Origin: UBA3537 sp965662485
GTDB lineage: Bacteria > Bacteroidota > Bacteroidia > Flavobacteriales > Flavobacteriaceae
NCBI GenBank assembly: GCA_965662485.1
Contig: CBFIIL010000001.1
Coordinates: 17,816-81,815, forward strand
Direction of reading: 5' to 3'
DNA length: 64,000 nucleotides
Each line of letters begins with the position of its first letter. The first letter of the stretch is position 1. The position numbers were made by a program, and so were the translations under genes. The notes under the pieces are model-generated. The model saw only the letters and a program-made list of their open reading frames with translations. It had not been told where the DNA came from and did not search any database. This document shows, piece by piece, positions 15,710 to 24,164 of the stretch.

Positions 15710-17092
15710 ATGATGTTTTCTGCATATACCAAAGAGTTTAGATATAATTGGCATCTAGCAGCACCTGTTATAATGGGTATGTTAGGCCATACTTTTGTGG
15801 GTTTGGTTGACAATCTAATGGTTGGACAGCTTGGTGCAGCAGAGTTAGCCGCAGTATCTTTAGGGAATAGTTTCTTTTTTGTAGCCATGTCTTTAGGTAT
15901 TGGTTTTTCTACAGCTATTACACCTTTGGTTGCCGAAGCAGATTCTAAATTAAATTTTATACGTGGAAAATCCGCCTTAAAACACGGAGTGGTACTTTGT
16001 ACAGTAATTGCTATTGTTTTGTTTGTTATAATGCTTCTCGCCAAACCATTAATGTATATGATGGATCAGCCAGAAGAAGTAGTGGTTCTTGCTTTACCTT
16101 ATTTGGATATGATTGCAGTGTCTTTAATCCCATTAATTATTTTTCAAGCGCTAAAGCAATTTAGCGATGGTATGTCGCTAACAAGATATCCTATGTACGC
16201 CACAATTTTAGCTAATCTAATTAATATTTTCTTCAATTATGTATTGATTTTTGGATTGTGGGGGTTTCCAAAAATGGGTGTTGTTGGTGCAGGTATAGGA
16301 ACACTTATTTCTCGATTTGTTATGTTAATACTAATGTGGTATTTCTTAGTTCAATTAAAAAAAACCAAATCATATCTTAAAGATTTAAAATTTTTCGTTC
16401 TAGAACATTCTATGTTAAAAAAAATCATCAGTTTGGGATTGCCCAGCGCATTGCAAATGTTTTTTGAAATTGGTGTTTTTACAGCTGCCATTTGGCTGAG
16501 TGGAACTTTAGGTAAAAATGCACAAGCAGCCAATCAAATTGCACTAAATTTATCATCCATGACATACATGATAGCTGTAGGCTTGAGTGTGACAGCCACC
16601 ATTAGAGTTGGTAATCAAAAAGGACTAAAACGACCAGATGAACTCAGAAGAATTGCAAAATCTATATTCTTTATGGGCTTTGTTTTTGCAACCATTTTTG
16701 CGATTATTTTCCTTACTTTTCATCAAGTGTTACCAACATTCTATTTAGATTTAAATGATATAAAACATTTTTCAGACAATCAAAATGTGGTCCAAATTGC
16801 ATCAACACTCCTTATAATTGCTGCATTATTTCAAATTAGCGATAGTACTCAAGTAGTATTTTTAGGAGCATTACGAGGATTACAAGATGTAAAAATCCCA
16901 ACATTTATCACATTTATTGCCTATTGGGTTATTGGTTTTCCTGTGAGTTACTATTTGGGAGACGCATCACGGTATGGAAGTACAGGGATTTGGATTGGAC
17001 TTTTAGCAGGGCTAACCGCATCATCAGTTTTTTTATACATCCGTTTTGATTATCTTTCGAAGAAACTTATACTTAAACAAGAACAATCATGA
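15710..17092 (+). CDS. MATE family efflux transporter
   Basis: A polytopic transporter of about 460 residues with roughly twelve hydrophobic spans in two homologous halves (first half starting LAAPVIMGMLGHTFVGLVDNLMVG, second around LGLPSALQMFFEIGVF). Members of the multi-antimicrobial extrusion family export drugs or metabolites using a proton or sodium gradient. The substrate is not readable from sequence. The open frame extends to 15644 inside the DUF5606 gene; the ATG at 15710 (or the next codon) is chosen because it starts just before the first conserved helix. The last four bases overlap the next gene (ATGA). Confidence 0.92.
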   Translation: MMFSAYTKEFRYNWHLAAPVIMGMLGHTFVGLVDNLMVGQLGAAELAAVSLGNSFFFVAMSLGIGFSTAITPLVAEADSKLNFIRGKSALKHGVVLCTVIAIVLFVIMLLAKPLMYMMDQPEEVVVLALPYLDMIAVSLIPLIIFQALKQFSDGMSLTRYPMYATILANLINIFFNYVLIFGLWGFPKMGVVGAGIGTLISRFVMLILMWYFLVQLKKTKSYLKDLKFFVLEHSMLKKIISLGLPSALQMFFEIGVFTAAIWLSGTLGKNAQAANQIALNLSSMTYMIAVGLSVTATIRVGNQKGLKRPDELRRIAKSIFFMGFVFATIFAIIFLTFHQVLPTFYLDLNDIKHFSDNQNVVQIASTLLIIAALFQISDSTQVVFLGALRGLQDVKIPTFITFIAYWVIGFPVSYYLGDASRYGSTGIWIGLLAGLTASSVFLYIRFDYLSKKLILKQEQS

Positions 17093-17319
17093 CATTACCA
17101 AAATTTATTCTTGGAGACAACTCTGAATTTCCAGAAGCCATATTTGTAATACACACAGAATTTCCACGATTTGTTATAAATTTAGAAAATGATGAATTGG
17201 AATGGCTTGAGGATTTTGATCAGCAAGATGAAAAAGAGTTACAATCTGAAGCACAAAATGCCATACAACAAGCCACTTCTTTTTACGATTTAGAAGTTGC
17301 CAAATACGAAAATGAGTAA
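17089..17319 (+). CDS. Small acidic protein of unknown function
   Basis: A 76-residue soluble, strongly acidic protein. It is not recognised as a named domain. It contains an N-terminal beta-like stretch (AIFVIHTEFPRFVINLEND) and an acidic, tryptophan-containing helix (ELEWLEDFDQQDEKELQSEA). It is firmly embedded in an operon: its ATG overlaps the MATE stop by four bases and its TAA shares a base with the ATG of the PAP2 gene. This supports translation of a real small gene, but its job is unknown. Confidence 0.75.
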   Translation: MTLPKFILGDNSEFPEAIFVIHTEFPRFVINLENDELEWLEDFDQQDEKELQSEAQNAIQQATSFYDLEVAKYENE

Positions 17320-17888
17320 TGCAAATTATTGATCAAATTTTAGAGCTAGACAAAGATTTACTCGTCTATCTCAATAATTTTGGAAGTCCAACCTGGGATT
17401 CTTTTTGGCTAGTCGTTACAAACAAACTTACCTATATTCCTCTTTATGTCTTTTTGCTTTATTTGATGTGTAAAAATTTGAGTAAAAAAGCGATCTTAAT
17501 TTTAGTTTTATCACTCGCAGCGATGATTACATTTACAGATCAAATTACCAATCTTTTCAAATTTGGTTTTGAAAGACTAAGACCATGTGCGCAAGATGGA
17601 GTTTTGGGGCTTATCCGTCAAAGTGAATGTTGGGGATATGGTTTTTTTTCTGGACATTCTTCAAATACAATGGCAGTCGCTGTTTTTACAATTTTAATGT
17701 TAAAGTTACCAAATAGAAAACTGATCTATCTCATGTTACCATGGAGTATCGTTGTTGGTTACAGTCGTATTTATTTAGGTCTACACTATCCACTTGATGT
17801 TTTATGTGGTTTGACTTTTGGGGTGTTTTCAGGGTTCTTGTTTTATACTTTATTCAAATATTTAGAACGAAGACTTGTGGTAGTTTAA
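17319..17888 (+). CDS. PAP2-family membrane phosphatase
   Basis: A 189-residue integral membrane phosphatase with all three PAP2 motifs: K-x6-RP at 81-89, SGH at 111-113 and SR-x5-H-x3-D at 149-160. Five or six hydrophobic spans surround these motifs, which would face the periplasm. Substrates of relatives include undecaprenyl pyrophosphate, phosphatidic acid, phosphatidylglycerol phosphate and lipid A phosphates; sequence does not decide between them. The 3' end overlaps the convergent meaB by 27 bases. Confidence 0.92.
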   Translation: MQIIDQILELDKDLLVYLNNFGSPTWDSFWLVVTNKLTYIPLYVFLLYLMCKNLSKKAILILVLSLAAMITFTDQITNLFKFGFERLRPCAQDGVLGLIRQSECWGYGFFSGHSSNTMAVAVFTILMLKLPNRKLIYLMLPWSIVVGYSRIYLGLHYPLDVLCGLTFGVFSGFLFYTLFKYLERRLVVV

Positions 17889-18959
17889 AACCTCTAGTGC
17901 AGCAACAAAGGGAGAAATCTTATTTTCTTTTACAAGTTGAATTTGTTGATCAAGAAATTTTTTGGTGTTTTTATGCTGAAAAAAATCAATTCGAAGTTGA
18001 TTTTCAATGGATTGCATCATCCAAAAAATATTTTGTTCTTCTCTTTTTTTAACAAAAAAGGCATTAGATGTTGTCAGTTTTACATACGATTCGATCATAT
18101 CCCACGCTTCAACAATTCCTTGGCTTTCTAATGCACTACATAGCATCACTTTTGGGTTCCATTCTGAAGGATTTGCAGCATAGAGATGCAATGCACTCTT
18201 AAATGCACTTTTGGCTAATTTTGCTGCACCTATATTTGTGCCATCTGCTTTATTGATAAGCACAGCATCGGCCATTTCAATAATTCCTCGTTTTATCCCT
18301 TGAAGTTCATCACCAGCGCCTGCCAATTTCAATAAAAGGAAAAAATCAACCATTTCATAAACAGCAGTTTCCCCTTGACCAACACCTACAGTTTCAACCA
18401 AAATTTTGTTGTATCCAGCGGCCTCACACAAAATTATAGCTTCTCTTGTATATTGACCCACACCACCCAGAGTTGATCCAGAAGCTGTAGGCCGAATAAA
18501 TACATTATCTTCTCGTACCAATTCTGTCATTCGCGTTTTATCTCCTAAAATACTCCCTTTGCTTTTGCTACTGCTGGGGTCTATGGCGAGTACCGCTATT
18601 TTATGATGTTTAGATACCAGGTGTTTGCCAAGTGCTTCAATAAATGTACTTTTTCCAACACCAGGAACGCCAGTAATTCCAACTCGAATAGTAGGCGAGG
18701 GGTTGGGATGATTTAAGCATTTGTCTATTAATATATTTGCTAAAGTTCTATCGGATTGTTTAGTACTTTCAATGAGTGTGATACCCTGACTTAAAGCAGT
18801 TCTGTTACCTTGTATAATTCCCAAAAACAAATCTTCAACAGTGCGTTTGTTTTGCCGTTTTTGTTTTAGTCTTTTTACAGCATTATCATTAGTCATTTCT
18901 TGATTAGAAATGCCTTCTAGTTCTTTAATACCCTTAAAATTATCTTCCTTTTTTTTCAA
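17862..18959 (-). CDS. meaB: Methylmalonyl-CoA mutase-associated GTPase MeaB (ArgK family)
   Basis: A G3E-type P-loop GTPase that loads and protects adenosylcobalamin on methylmalonyl-CoA mutase. The P-loop is GVPGVGKST, preceded by VGITG; IDPSSSKSKGSILGDKTRM is the family's switch I region, VETVGVGQGE switch II and NKADG the guanine-specificity motif. The 5' end uses TTG at 18957-18959 (KKKEDN); an ATG 63 bases downstream is the alternative, but the extra residues resemble the N-terminus of homologues. The mutase itself is not in the window, but the cobalamin adenosyltransferase at 23558 is. Confidence 0.93.
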   Translation of the reverse strand: MKKKEDNFKGIKELEGISNQEMTNDNAVKRLKQKRQNKRTVEDLFLGIIQGNRTALSQGITLIESTKQSDRTLANILIDKCLNHPNPSPTIRVGITGVPGVGKSTFIEALGKHLVSKHHKIAVLAIDPSSSKSKGSILGDKTRMTELVREDNVFIRPTASGSTLGGVGQYTREAIILCEAAGYNKILVETVGVGQGETAVYEMVDFFLLLKLAGAGDELQGIKRGIIEMADAVLINKADGTNIGAAKLAKSAFKSALHLYAANPSEWNPKVMLCSALESQGIVEAWDMIESYVKLTTSNAFFVKKREEQNIFWMMQSIENQLRIDFFQHKNTKKFLDQQIQLVKENKISPFVAALEVLNYHKSSF

Positions 18960-19050
18960 CGGATAAGTTTAATTGTGCTATATCAAATTTAAGCAATATT
19001 TTTATGTTGTAGCTTTTAAATTTCCAAAGCACATAAACTATATTTACCAA

Positions 19051-19743
19051 ATGAAATTAAATCAAAAATTGATTGAACAATCAAACTTCCCAACTAAAGT
19101 TGTGGCTTCACATATAGATTTTGATAAATATATCTCTATTGATTTATCACATAAAAATACTGCGCTTAAAAAAATAAAACTCAATTCATCCAAATCTCTT
19201 TCAGAATACATTAATAATTATTTAAAAATTCATTCCAAAAAAATTGCCTTTGGTGGGTATTTGGAGAAAAGAGAGATTTACAATAGAAGCTCACATTTTA
19301 ACCCTCAAAACACTCAAAATACTGAAAATCAACGTAATATTCATTTGGGGATCGACCTTTGGTGCGAGGCCAACACCCCTGTTTTGGCGGCTCTAAATGG
19401 TGTTATTCATAGTTTTAAAAACAATATTGCATATGGTGATTATGGGCCAACAATCATTTTAGAACATCGCATTGATGGCATCACATTTTTTACTTTGTAC
19501 GGTCACCTTTCGTTGGATTCTATTACTAATATAAAAGTTGGTACAGAGGTAAAAGCAGGAGAAATTATAGGGTACTTAGGCACTTCTGAAGTTAATGGTG
19601 ATTATCCTCCACATTTGCACTTTCAAATCATAAATGACCTTCAAGGAAATTTTGGTGATTACCCTGGTGTTTGTAGTGCAAATGAACTTGATTTTTATAA
19701 AGAGAATTGCCCAGATCCAAACTTGATTTTGAAGCTCAAATAA
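19051..19743 (+). CDS. M23 family metallopeptidase
   Basis: A 230-residue LytM/M23 domain protein. The zinc-binding motifs HLGIDLW and HLHFQI are both present, separated by the usual beta-sheet with YGPTIILEH and TLYGHLS. Active members cut peptidoglycan cross-bridges. No signal peptide is obvious from the ATG at 19051; the open frame extends upstream to 18973, but that segment lacks a clean leader and lies in the intergenic gap next to meaB. It ends six bases from the convergent secA. Confidence 0.88.
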   Translation: MKLNQKLIEQSNFPTKVVASHIDFDKYISIDLSHKNTALKKIKLNSSKSLSEYINNYLKIHSKKIAFGGYLEKREIYNRSSHFNPQNTQNTENQRNIHLGIDLWCEANTPVLAALNGVIHSFKNNIAYGDYGPTIILEHRIDGITFFTLYGHLSLDSITNIKVGTEVKAGEIIGYLGTSEVNGDYPPHLHFQIINDLQGNFGDYPGVCSANELDFYKENCPDPNLILKLK

Positions 19744-19749
19744 GGCTTT

Positions 19750-22700
19750 TTATTCTCTTACCAATATCCAATCCCCTTTTTTAATTAATGGTTCGGCTTG
19801 TTTGTATTTGAGTGTTTTACTTTCGCCACTCATTACATTTTTGATGGTTACTCGGTCGTTTCTTCCAATTTTTGGTTGCTCTCTAACAATAGTTTCAATT
19901 GGCTGATTTCTTTGCTGTGTATTACCTGCAGCTCTGCTTTGAGCAGCACGCTCATCCATATTTGGAATAACATCTTTTGAAGTTTGAACTTTTTCACGAC
20001 GTCTGGCCTTGGCTTCTTGAATTGTATTGGCGGTTTCCTGAGGAATTTCTCCTTTAAATAAAAATGAAATAACATCTTTATTAACTTGATCCATCATGGC
20101 TTTGAACAATTCAAAAGATTCAAATTTATAAATCAAAAGAGGGTCTTTTTGCTCGTGGACAGCAAGCTGAACAGATTGCTTTAATTCGTCCATTTTTCGA
20201 AGATGGGTTTTCCATGATTCGTCAATAATGGCCAAAGAAATATTTTTTTCGAAATCGGTAACTAATTGTTTTCCATTAGTTTCATATGACTTTTCTAAGT
20301 CAGTTATGACTTGTAGTGTTTTCGCACCGTCTGTAAATGGCACTACAATTCTCTTGAACTTGTCGCGCTGTGTTTCGTATACATTTTTGATAACAGGGAA
20401 GGCTAAATCTGCATTACGTTCCATTTTGGACTCGTAGTGCTCAAAAGCGACTTTATAAACTTCTTTTGTGATTTCTTGAATGCTTTTGTTTTCAAAATCA
20501 GTCTTATCCATTGGCGCACTCATCGAAAAGTATCGAATCAATTCAAATTCAAAGTTTTTGAAGTCATTAGCTTCTTTGTTACTTTCTGTAATGATTTCAG
20601 CAGTGTCGTAGACCATATTAGCTAAATCTACTCTTAAACGTTCTCCGTTCAATGCATTATAACGTCTTTTATAAACCACTTCGCGCTGAGCATTCATAAC
20701 ATCATCATATTCTAAAAGTCGTTTTCGAATACCAAACTGATTTTCTTCAACTTTTTTCTGTGCTCTTTCAATAGATTTAGAAATCATGGAATGTTGAATC
20801 ACTTCGCCTTCTTCGAGTCCCATACGATCCATCATTTTTGCAATACGTTCACTTCCAAAAAGACGCATTAAATTGTCTTCAAGTGAAACATAAAATTGAG
20901 AACTTCCTGGATCCCCTTGTCGTCCCGCACGTCCTCTCAATTGTCGGTCTACTCGGCGAGAATCGTGGCGCTCAGTTCCAACAATTGCTAGTCCTCCTGC
21001 ATTTTTCACCTCTTCAGATAATTTGATATCTGTACCACGTCCTGCCATATTGGTAGCAATGGTAACTTGTCCAGGTTTTCCTGCTTCTGCAACAATATCA
21101 GCTTCTTTTTTGTGGAGTTTTGCATTTAATACATTGTGTGGAATTTTTCTAATACTTAGCATTTTTCCTAGCAATTCACTAATTTCCACACTTGTTGTTC
21201 CAATCAAAACAGGTCTTCCTGCTTTGGAAAGATTAGTAACTTCTTCAATTACTGCATTGTATTTTTCACGCTTTGTTTTATATACCAAATCGTTTCGATC
21301 ATCTCTTGCAATTGGACGATTTGTTGGAATTTCAACTACATCGAGTTTGTAAATTTCCCAAAATTCTCCAGCTTCTGTTACGGCCGTACCTGTCATCCCT
21401 GAAAGTTTACGGTACATTCGGAAGTAATTTTGAAGTGTTATCGTAGCAAATGTTTGCGTTGCAGCTTCAATTTTTACATTTTCTTTGGCTTCAATGGCTT
21501 GATGTAATCCATCACTGTAGCGGCGACCATCCATGATACGACCCGTTTGCTCATCAACAATCATTACTTTGTTTTCCATGACCACATATTGAATATCTTT
21601 TTCAAATAGGGCATAGGCTTTTAGCAATTGATTCATGGTGTGAATCCGTTCAGATTTTACTCCAAATTCTCTGAATAGTTCTTCTTTTAGTTCTGCTTCT
21701 TTTTCGGGCTCTAAATTTTGACTTTCAATTTTTGAAATCTCCATTCCCATTTCTGGCATGACAAAAAAGTTGGGGTCATCTACTCCTGAAAGATAATCGA
21801 CACCTTTGTCGGACAATTCGATTTGATTGTTTTTTTCATCGATTACATAATAGAGTTCTGCATCTACTTTTGGCATTTCTCTATTGTTGTCTTGCATGTA
21901 GAAATTTTCTGTTTTTTGTAGAAGTTGTTTGATTCCTTCTTCACTCAAAAATTTAATAAGTGCTTTATTTTTTGGCATTCCTCTGTAAGCGCGCAACAAT
22001 TGGAATCCTCCTTCTTTTGTGTCACCGCTAGCGATATTTTTTTTGGCCTCAGCAAGTACAGTAGTGAGATACTTTCTTTGTACGCTTACGATATCTTGAA
22101 TTTTTGGTTTGAGTTCCATAAACTCATGACGGTCGCCCTGAGGCACTGGCCCAGAAATAATCAATGGTGTTCGAGCGTCATCAATTAAAACAGAATCAAT
22201 TTCATCGACTATGGCATAATGATGTGGTTTTTGTACCAAATCGTCTGTGGTGTGTGCCATATTGTCTCTGAGGTAGTCAAATCCAAACTCATTATTAGTA
22301 CCGTAAGTAACATCTGCGTTGTATGCTTTTTTTCGCTCAGCAGAATTTGGTTTATGCAGATCAATACAATCGACACTCAAACCATGAAATTGAAAGATGG
22401 GTGCCATCCATGCACTATCTCTTTTTGCTAAATAATCATTTACAGTAACCAAATGCACACCTTTTCCAGTGAGAGCGTTCAGATAAACGGGTAGGGTAGC
22501 CACAAGTGTTTTTCCTTCACCAGTTTGCATTTCTGCAATTTTTCCTTGGTGCATAGCTACACCACCAATGAGCTGAACATCATAGTGAATCATATCCCAA
22601 GTAATAGGTTTTCCAGCAGCATCCCATGAATTGGCCCACAATGCATGATCTCCATCAAGTGTTACATAGTCTTTGCCTCCAGCTATTTCTCTATCAAAAG

Positions 22701-23103
22701 CATTCGCTTTGACTTTTATAGATGTATTATTTACAAAACGTTTTGCAGTTTCTTTTACAACAGCAAAAGCTTCAGGTAAAATTGAGTTTAAAACGTCTTG
22801 AGTTGTACTGTATATTTCATTATTTATTTGGTCTATTTCTTCGTAGATATCTTCTTTTTCATCAATATCAGAAATAGCTTTTATTGAGTCCCTTAGTTGC
22901 TCAGCTTTTGTATTATGTTGAGCGCAGGCAGATTGTATTTTAGATTTGAACTCCTCAGTTTTTGCTCTAAGCTCATCGTGGCTTAGATTAGATACTTTGG
23001 GTTCAAAGCTTTTAATTTCTTTCACGATTGGCATGATAGACTTTACGTCTTGCTTAGATTTGTCGCCAACAAATACTTTTAATACAGAATTGAGTAGACT
23101 CAT
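19750..23103 (-). CDS. secA: Preprotein translocase ATPase SecA, long Bacteroidota form
   Basis: The motor of Sec protein export, 1117 residues against about 900 in E. coli. Walker A is MQTGEGKTLVA (K198), the Walker B region IVDEIDSVLIDDARTPLI, helicase motif GTTSVE, and QLRGRAGRQGDPGSS near the C-terminal motor domain. Extra length comes from insertions in the N-terminal region (about 60-105 and 130-170) and within the preprotein-binding region (about 330-480). The C-terminus reads KIGRNDRVTIKN, where many SecAs have GRNDPCPCGSGKK, so the zinc-binding SEC-C motif is absent. ATG at 23101-23103. Confidence 0.97.
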   Translation of the reverse strand: MSLLNSVLKVFVGDKSKQDVKSIMPIVKEIKSFEPKVSNLSHDELRAKTEEFKSKIQSACAQHNTKAEQLRDSIKAISDIDEKEDIYEEIDQINNEIYSTTQDVLNSILPEAFAVVKETAKRFVNNTSIKVKANAFDREIAGGKDYVTLDGDHALWANSWDAAGKPITWDMIHYDVQLIGGVAMHQGKIAEMQTGEGKTLVATLPVYLNALTGKGVHLVTVNDYLAKRDSAWMAPIFQFHGLSVDCIDLHKPNSAERKKAYNADVTYGTNNEFGFDYLRDNMAHTTDDLVQKPHHYAIVDEIDSVLIDDARTPLIISGPVPQGDRHEFMELKPKIQDIVSVQRKYLTTVLAEAKKNIASGDTKEGGFQLLRAYRGMPKNKALIKFLSEEGIKQLLQKTENFYMQDNNREMPKVDAELYYVIDEKNNQIELSDKGVDYLSGVDDPNFFVMPEMGMEISKIESQNLEPEKEAELKEELFREFGVKSERIHTMNQLLKAYALFEKDIQYVVMENKVMIVDEQTGRIMDGRRYSDGLHQAIEAKENVKIEAATQTFATITLQNYFRMYRKLSGMTGTAVTEAGEFWEIYKLDVVEIPTNRPIARDDRNDLVYKTKREKYNAVIEEVTNLSKAGRPVLIGTTSVEISELLGKMLSIRKIPHNVLNAKLHKKEADIVAEAGKPGQVTIATNMAGRGTDIKLSEEVKNAGGLAIVGTERHDSRRVDRQLRGRAGRQGDPGSSQFYVSLEDNLMRLFGSERIAKMMDRMGLEEGEVIQHSMISKSIERAQKKVEENQFGIRKRLLEYDDVMNAQREVVYKRRYNALNGERLRVDLANMVYDTAEIITESNKEANDFKNFEFELIRYFSMSAPMDKTDFENKSIQEITKEVYKVAFEHYESKMERNADLAFPVIKNVYETQRDKFKRIVVPFTDGAKTLQVITDLEKSYETNGKQLVTDFEKNISLAIIDESWKTHLRKMDELKQSVQLAVHEQKDPLLIYKFESFELFKAMMDQVNKDVISFLFKGEIPQETANTIQEAKARRREKVQTSKDVIPNMDERAAQSRAAGNTQQRNQPIETIVREQPKIGRNDRVTIKNVMSGESKTLKYKQAEPLIKKGDWILVRE

Positions 23104-23152
23104 TTTCTTGCTGTTCTAATTTTTGTCTCTACATTTTAGTATGTAGGACTGT

Positions 23153-23160
23153 CAAATATA
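23153..23160 (-). promoter_or_regulatory. Candidate -7 element of secA
   Basis: The minus strand reads TATATTTG, a full match to TAnnTTTG, 49 bases upstream of the secA ATG. A TTG at the right distance is not seen; instead a short inverted repeat (TTCTCT/AGAGAA, 23168-23184) sits upstream. Confidence 0.45.
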
Positions 23161-23192
23161 CGTTTTGTTCTCTTTTTTAGAGAATAATTATT

Positions 23193-23223
23193 CCAAAAAA
23201 AAAGTCTCTTTTTCGAGACTTTT
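23193..23223 (-). terminator. Intrinsic terminator after the DUF2795 gene
   Basis: Read on the minus strand, a nine-pair stem AAAAGTCTC / GAGACTTTT (23223-23215 and 23208-23200) with a six-base loop is followed by a run of T (23200-23193). It lies two bases after the DUF2795 stop and separates it from secA. Confidence 0.8.
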
Positions 23224-23225
23224 AA

Positions 23226-23447
23226 TTAATATTCATCTTCATTCCAAAGATAATCTTCGTCTGATGGATAATCAGGCCAAATTTCTTGGATTGAATCGTA
23301 GGTTTCTCCTTCGTCTTCAATAGCTTGTAAGTTTTCTACAACTTCAAGCGGAGAACCAGTTCTAATAGAGTAATCAATCAACTCATCTTTTGTTGCAGGC
23401 CATGGTGCGTCGCTTAAATAAGATGCTAGTTCTAGTGTCCAGTACAT
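23226..23447 (-). CDS. DUF2795 domain-containing protein
   Basis: A 73-residue acidic protein. TKDELIDYSIRTGSPLEVVENLQAIED matches the DUF2795 helical domain. The C-terminus is very acidic and aromatic (DYPSDEDYLWNEDEY). Function is unknown; small proteins of this type are highly conserved in Flavobacteria. The gene has its own consensus promoter and its own terminator, so it is a monocistronic unit and could be strongly expressed. Confidence 0.88.
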   Translation of the reverse strand: MYWTLELASYLSDAPWPATKDELIDYSIRTGSPLEVVENLQAIEDEGETYDSIQEIWPDYPSDEDYLWNEDEY

Positions 23448-23469
23448 AATTAAAAGGTTTAATTTCTTG

Positions 23470-23499
23470 CAAAAATAAATTTTTACCTGAAAAAGTCAA
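23470..23499 (-). promoter_or_regulatory. Consensus Bacteroidota promoter of the DUF2795 gene
   Basis: On the minus strand TTG (23499-23497), a 19-base spacer and TATTTTTG (23477-23470) are a textbook match. The -7 element ends 22 bases before the ATG at 23447. Confidence 0.75.
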
Positions 23500-23557
23500 G
23501 AAAAATCACATTTATTTAATCCTCAAAGTTATTAACCGTTTTCAAAGCTGTTAATTG

Positions 23558-24124
23558 TTATACATTTTTTGATGGAATCCACTTGATTTCTTCAATTTTT
23601 AAATCATTGGACAATTTTCGTGCCAACACAAAAAGAAAGTCGGACAGGCGGTTCAAATATATAATAATTGTAGAGTTAATATTCTGATTTTCAGAAGCTT
23701 GACACACTCTTCGCTCTGCTCTTCTGCATACCGCTCTAGCAAGGTGACAAAACGACACTAATGTGTGTCCACCTGGTAAAATAAAATGTGTCATTGGAGC
23801 CAATGAGTTGTTCATTAGGTCGATTTTATGTTCTAAAAATTCAATTGAATTTTGTTTAATTTTTGGGATTTTAGATTTATTCTTTTTATCATTTTCTGAA
23901 TCAGATGCCAAATGTGCACCAATTTCAAAAAGTACATTTTGAATAGAAATGAGATTCGTTTTAGTGTCAGTATCATCCACATTGTCGCGTATAAGTCCGA
24001 TGTATGCATTCAGTTCATCAACGGTGCCGTAGGCCTCTACCAACAGATGATGTTTTTGAACTCTTTTTCCGCCAAACAAAGATGTTGAACCCTTGTCACC
24101 AGTTTTGGTATATATTTTCATCAT
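23558..24124 (-). CDS. Cob(I)yrinic acid a,c-diamide adenosyltransferase, PduO type
   Basis: A 188-residue ATP:cob(I)alamin adenosyltransferase that converts cobalamin to adenosylcobalamin and can hand it to methylmalonyl-CoA mutase. The ATP-binding N-terminal motif is YTKTGDKGSTSLFGGKRV, and the helical core carries ARAVCRRAERR. Length is typical of the family. Two ATGs are adjacent (24122 and 24119). It is the last gene of a minus-strand group starting with the PorV-like gene. Together with meaB five kilobases away it implies a B12-dependent mutase in this organism. Confidence 0.93.
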   Translation of the reverse strand: MMKIYTKTGDKGSTSLFGGKRVQKHHLLVEAYGTVDELNAYIGLIRDNVDDTDTKTNLISIQNVLFEIGAHLASDSENDKKNKSKIPKIKQNSIEFLEHKIDLMNNSLAPMTHFILPGGHTLVSFCHLARAVCRRAERRVCQASENQNINSTIIIYLNRLSDFLFVLARKLSNDLKIEEIKWIPSKNV

Positions 24125-24164
24125 TTTTTAAATTGGACTTAAAGTTAAGTATAAATTTTATATA

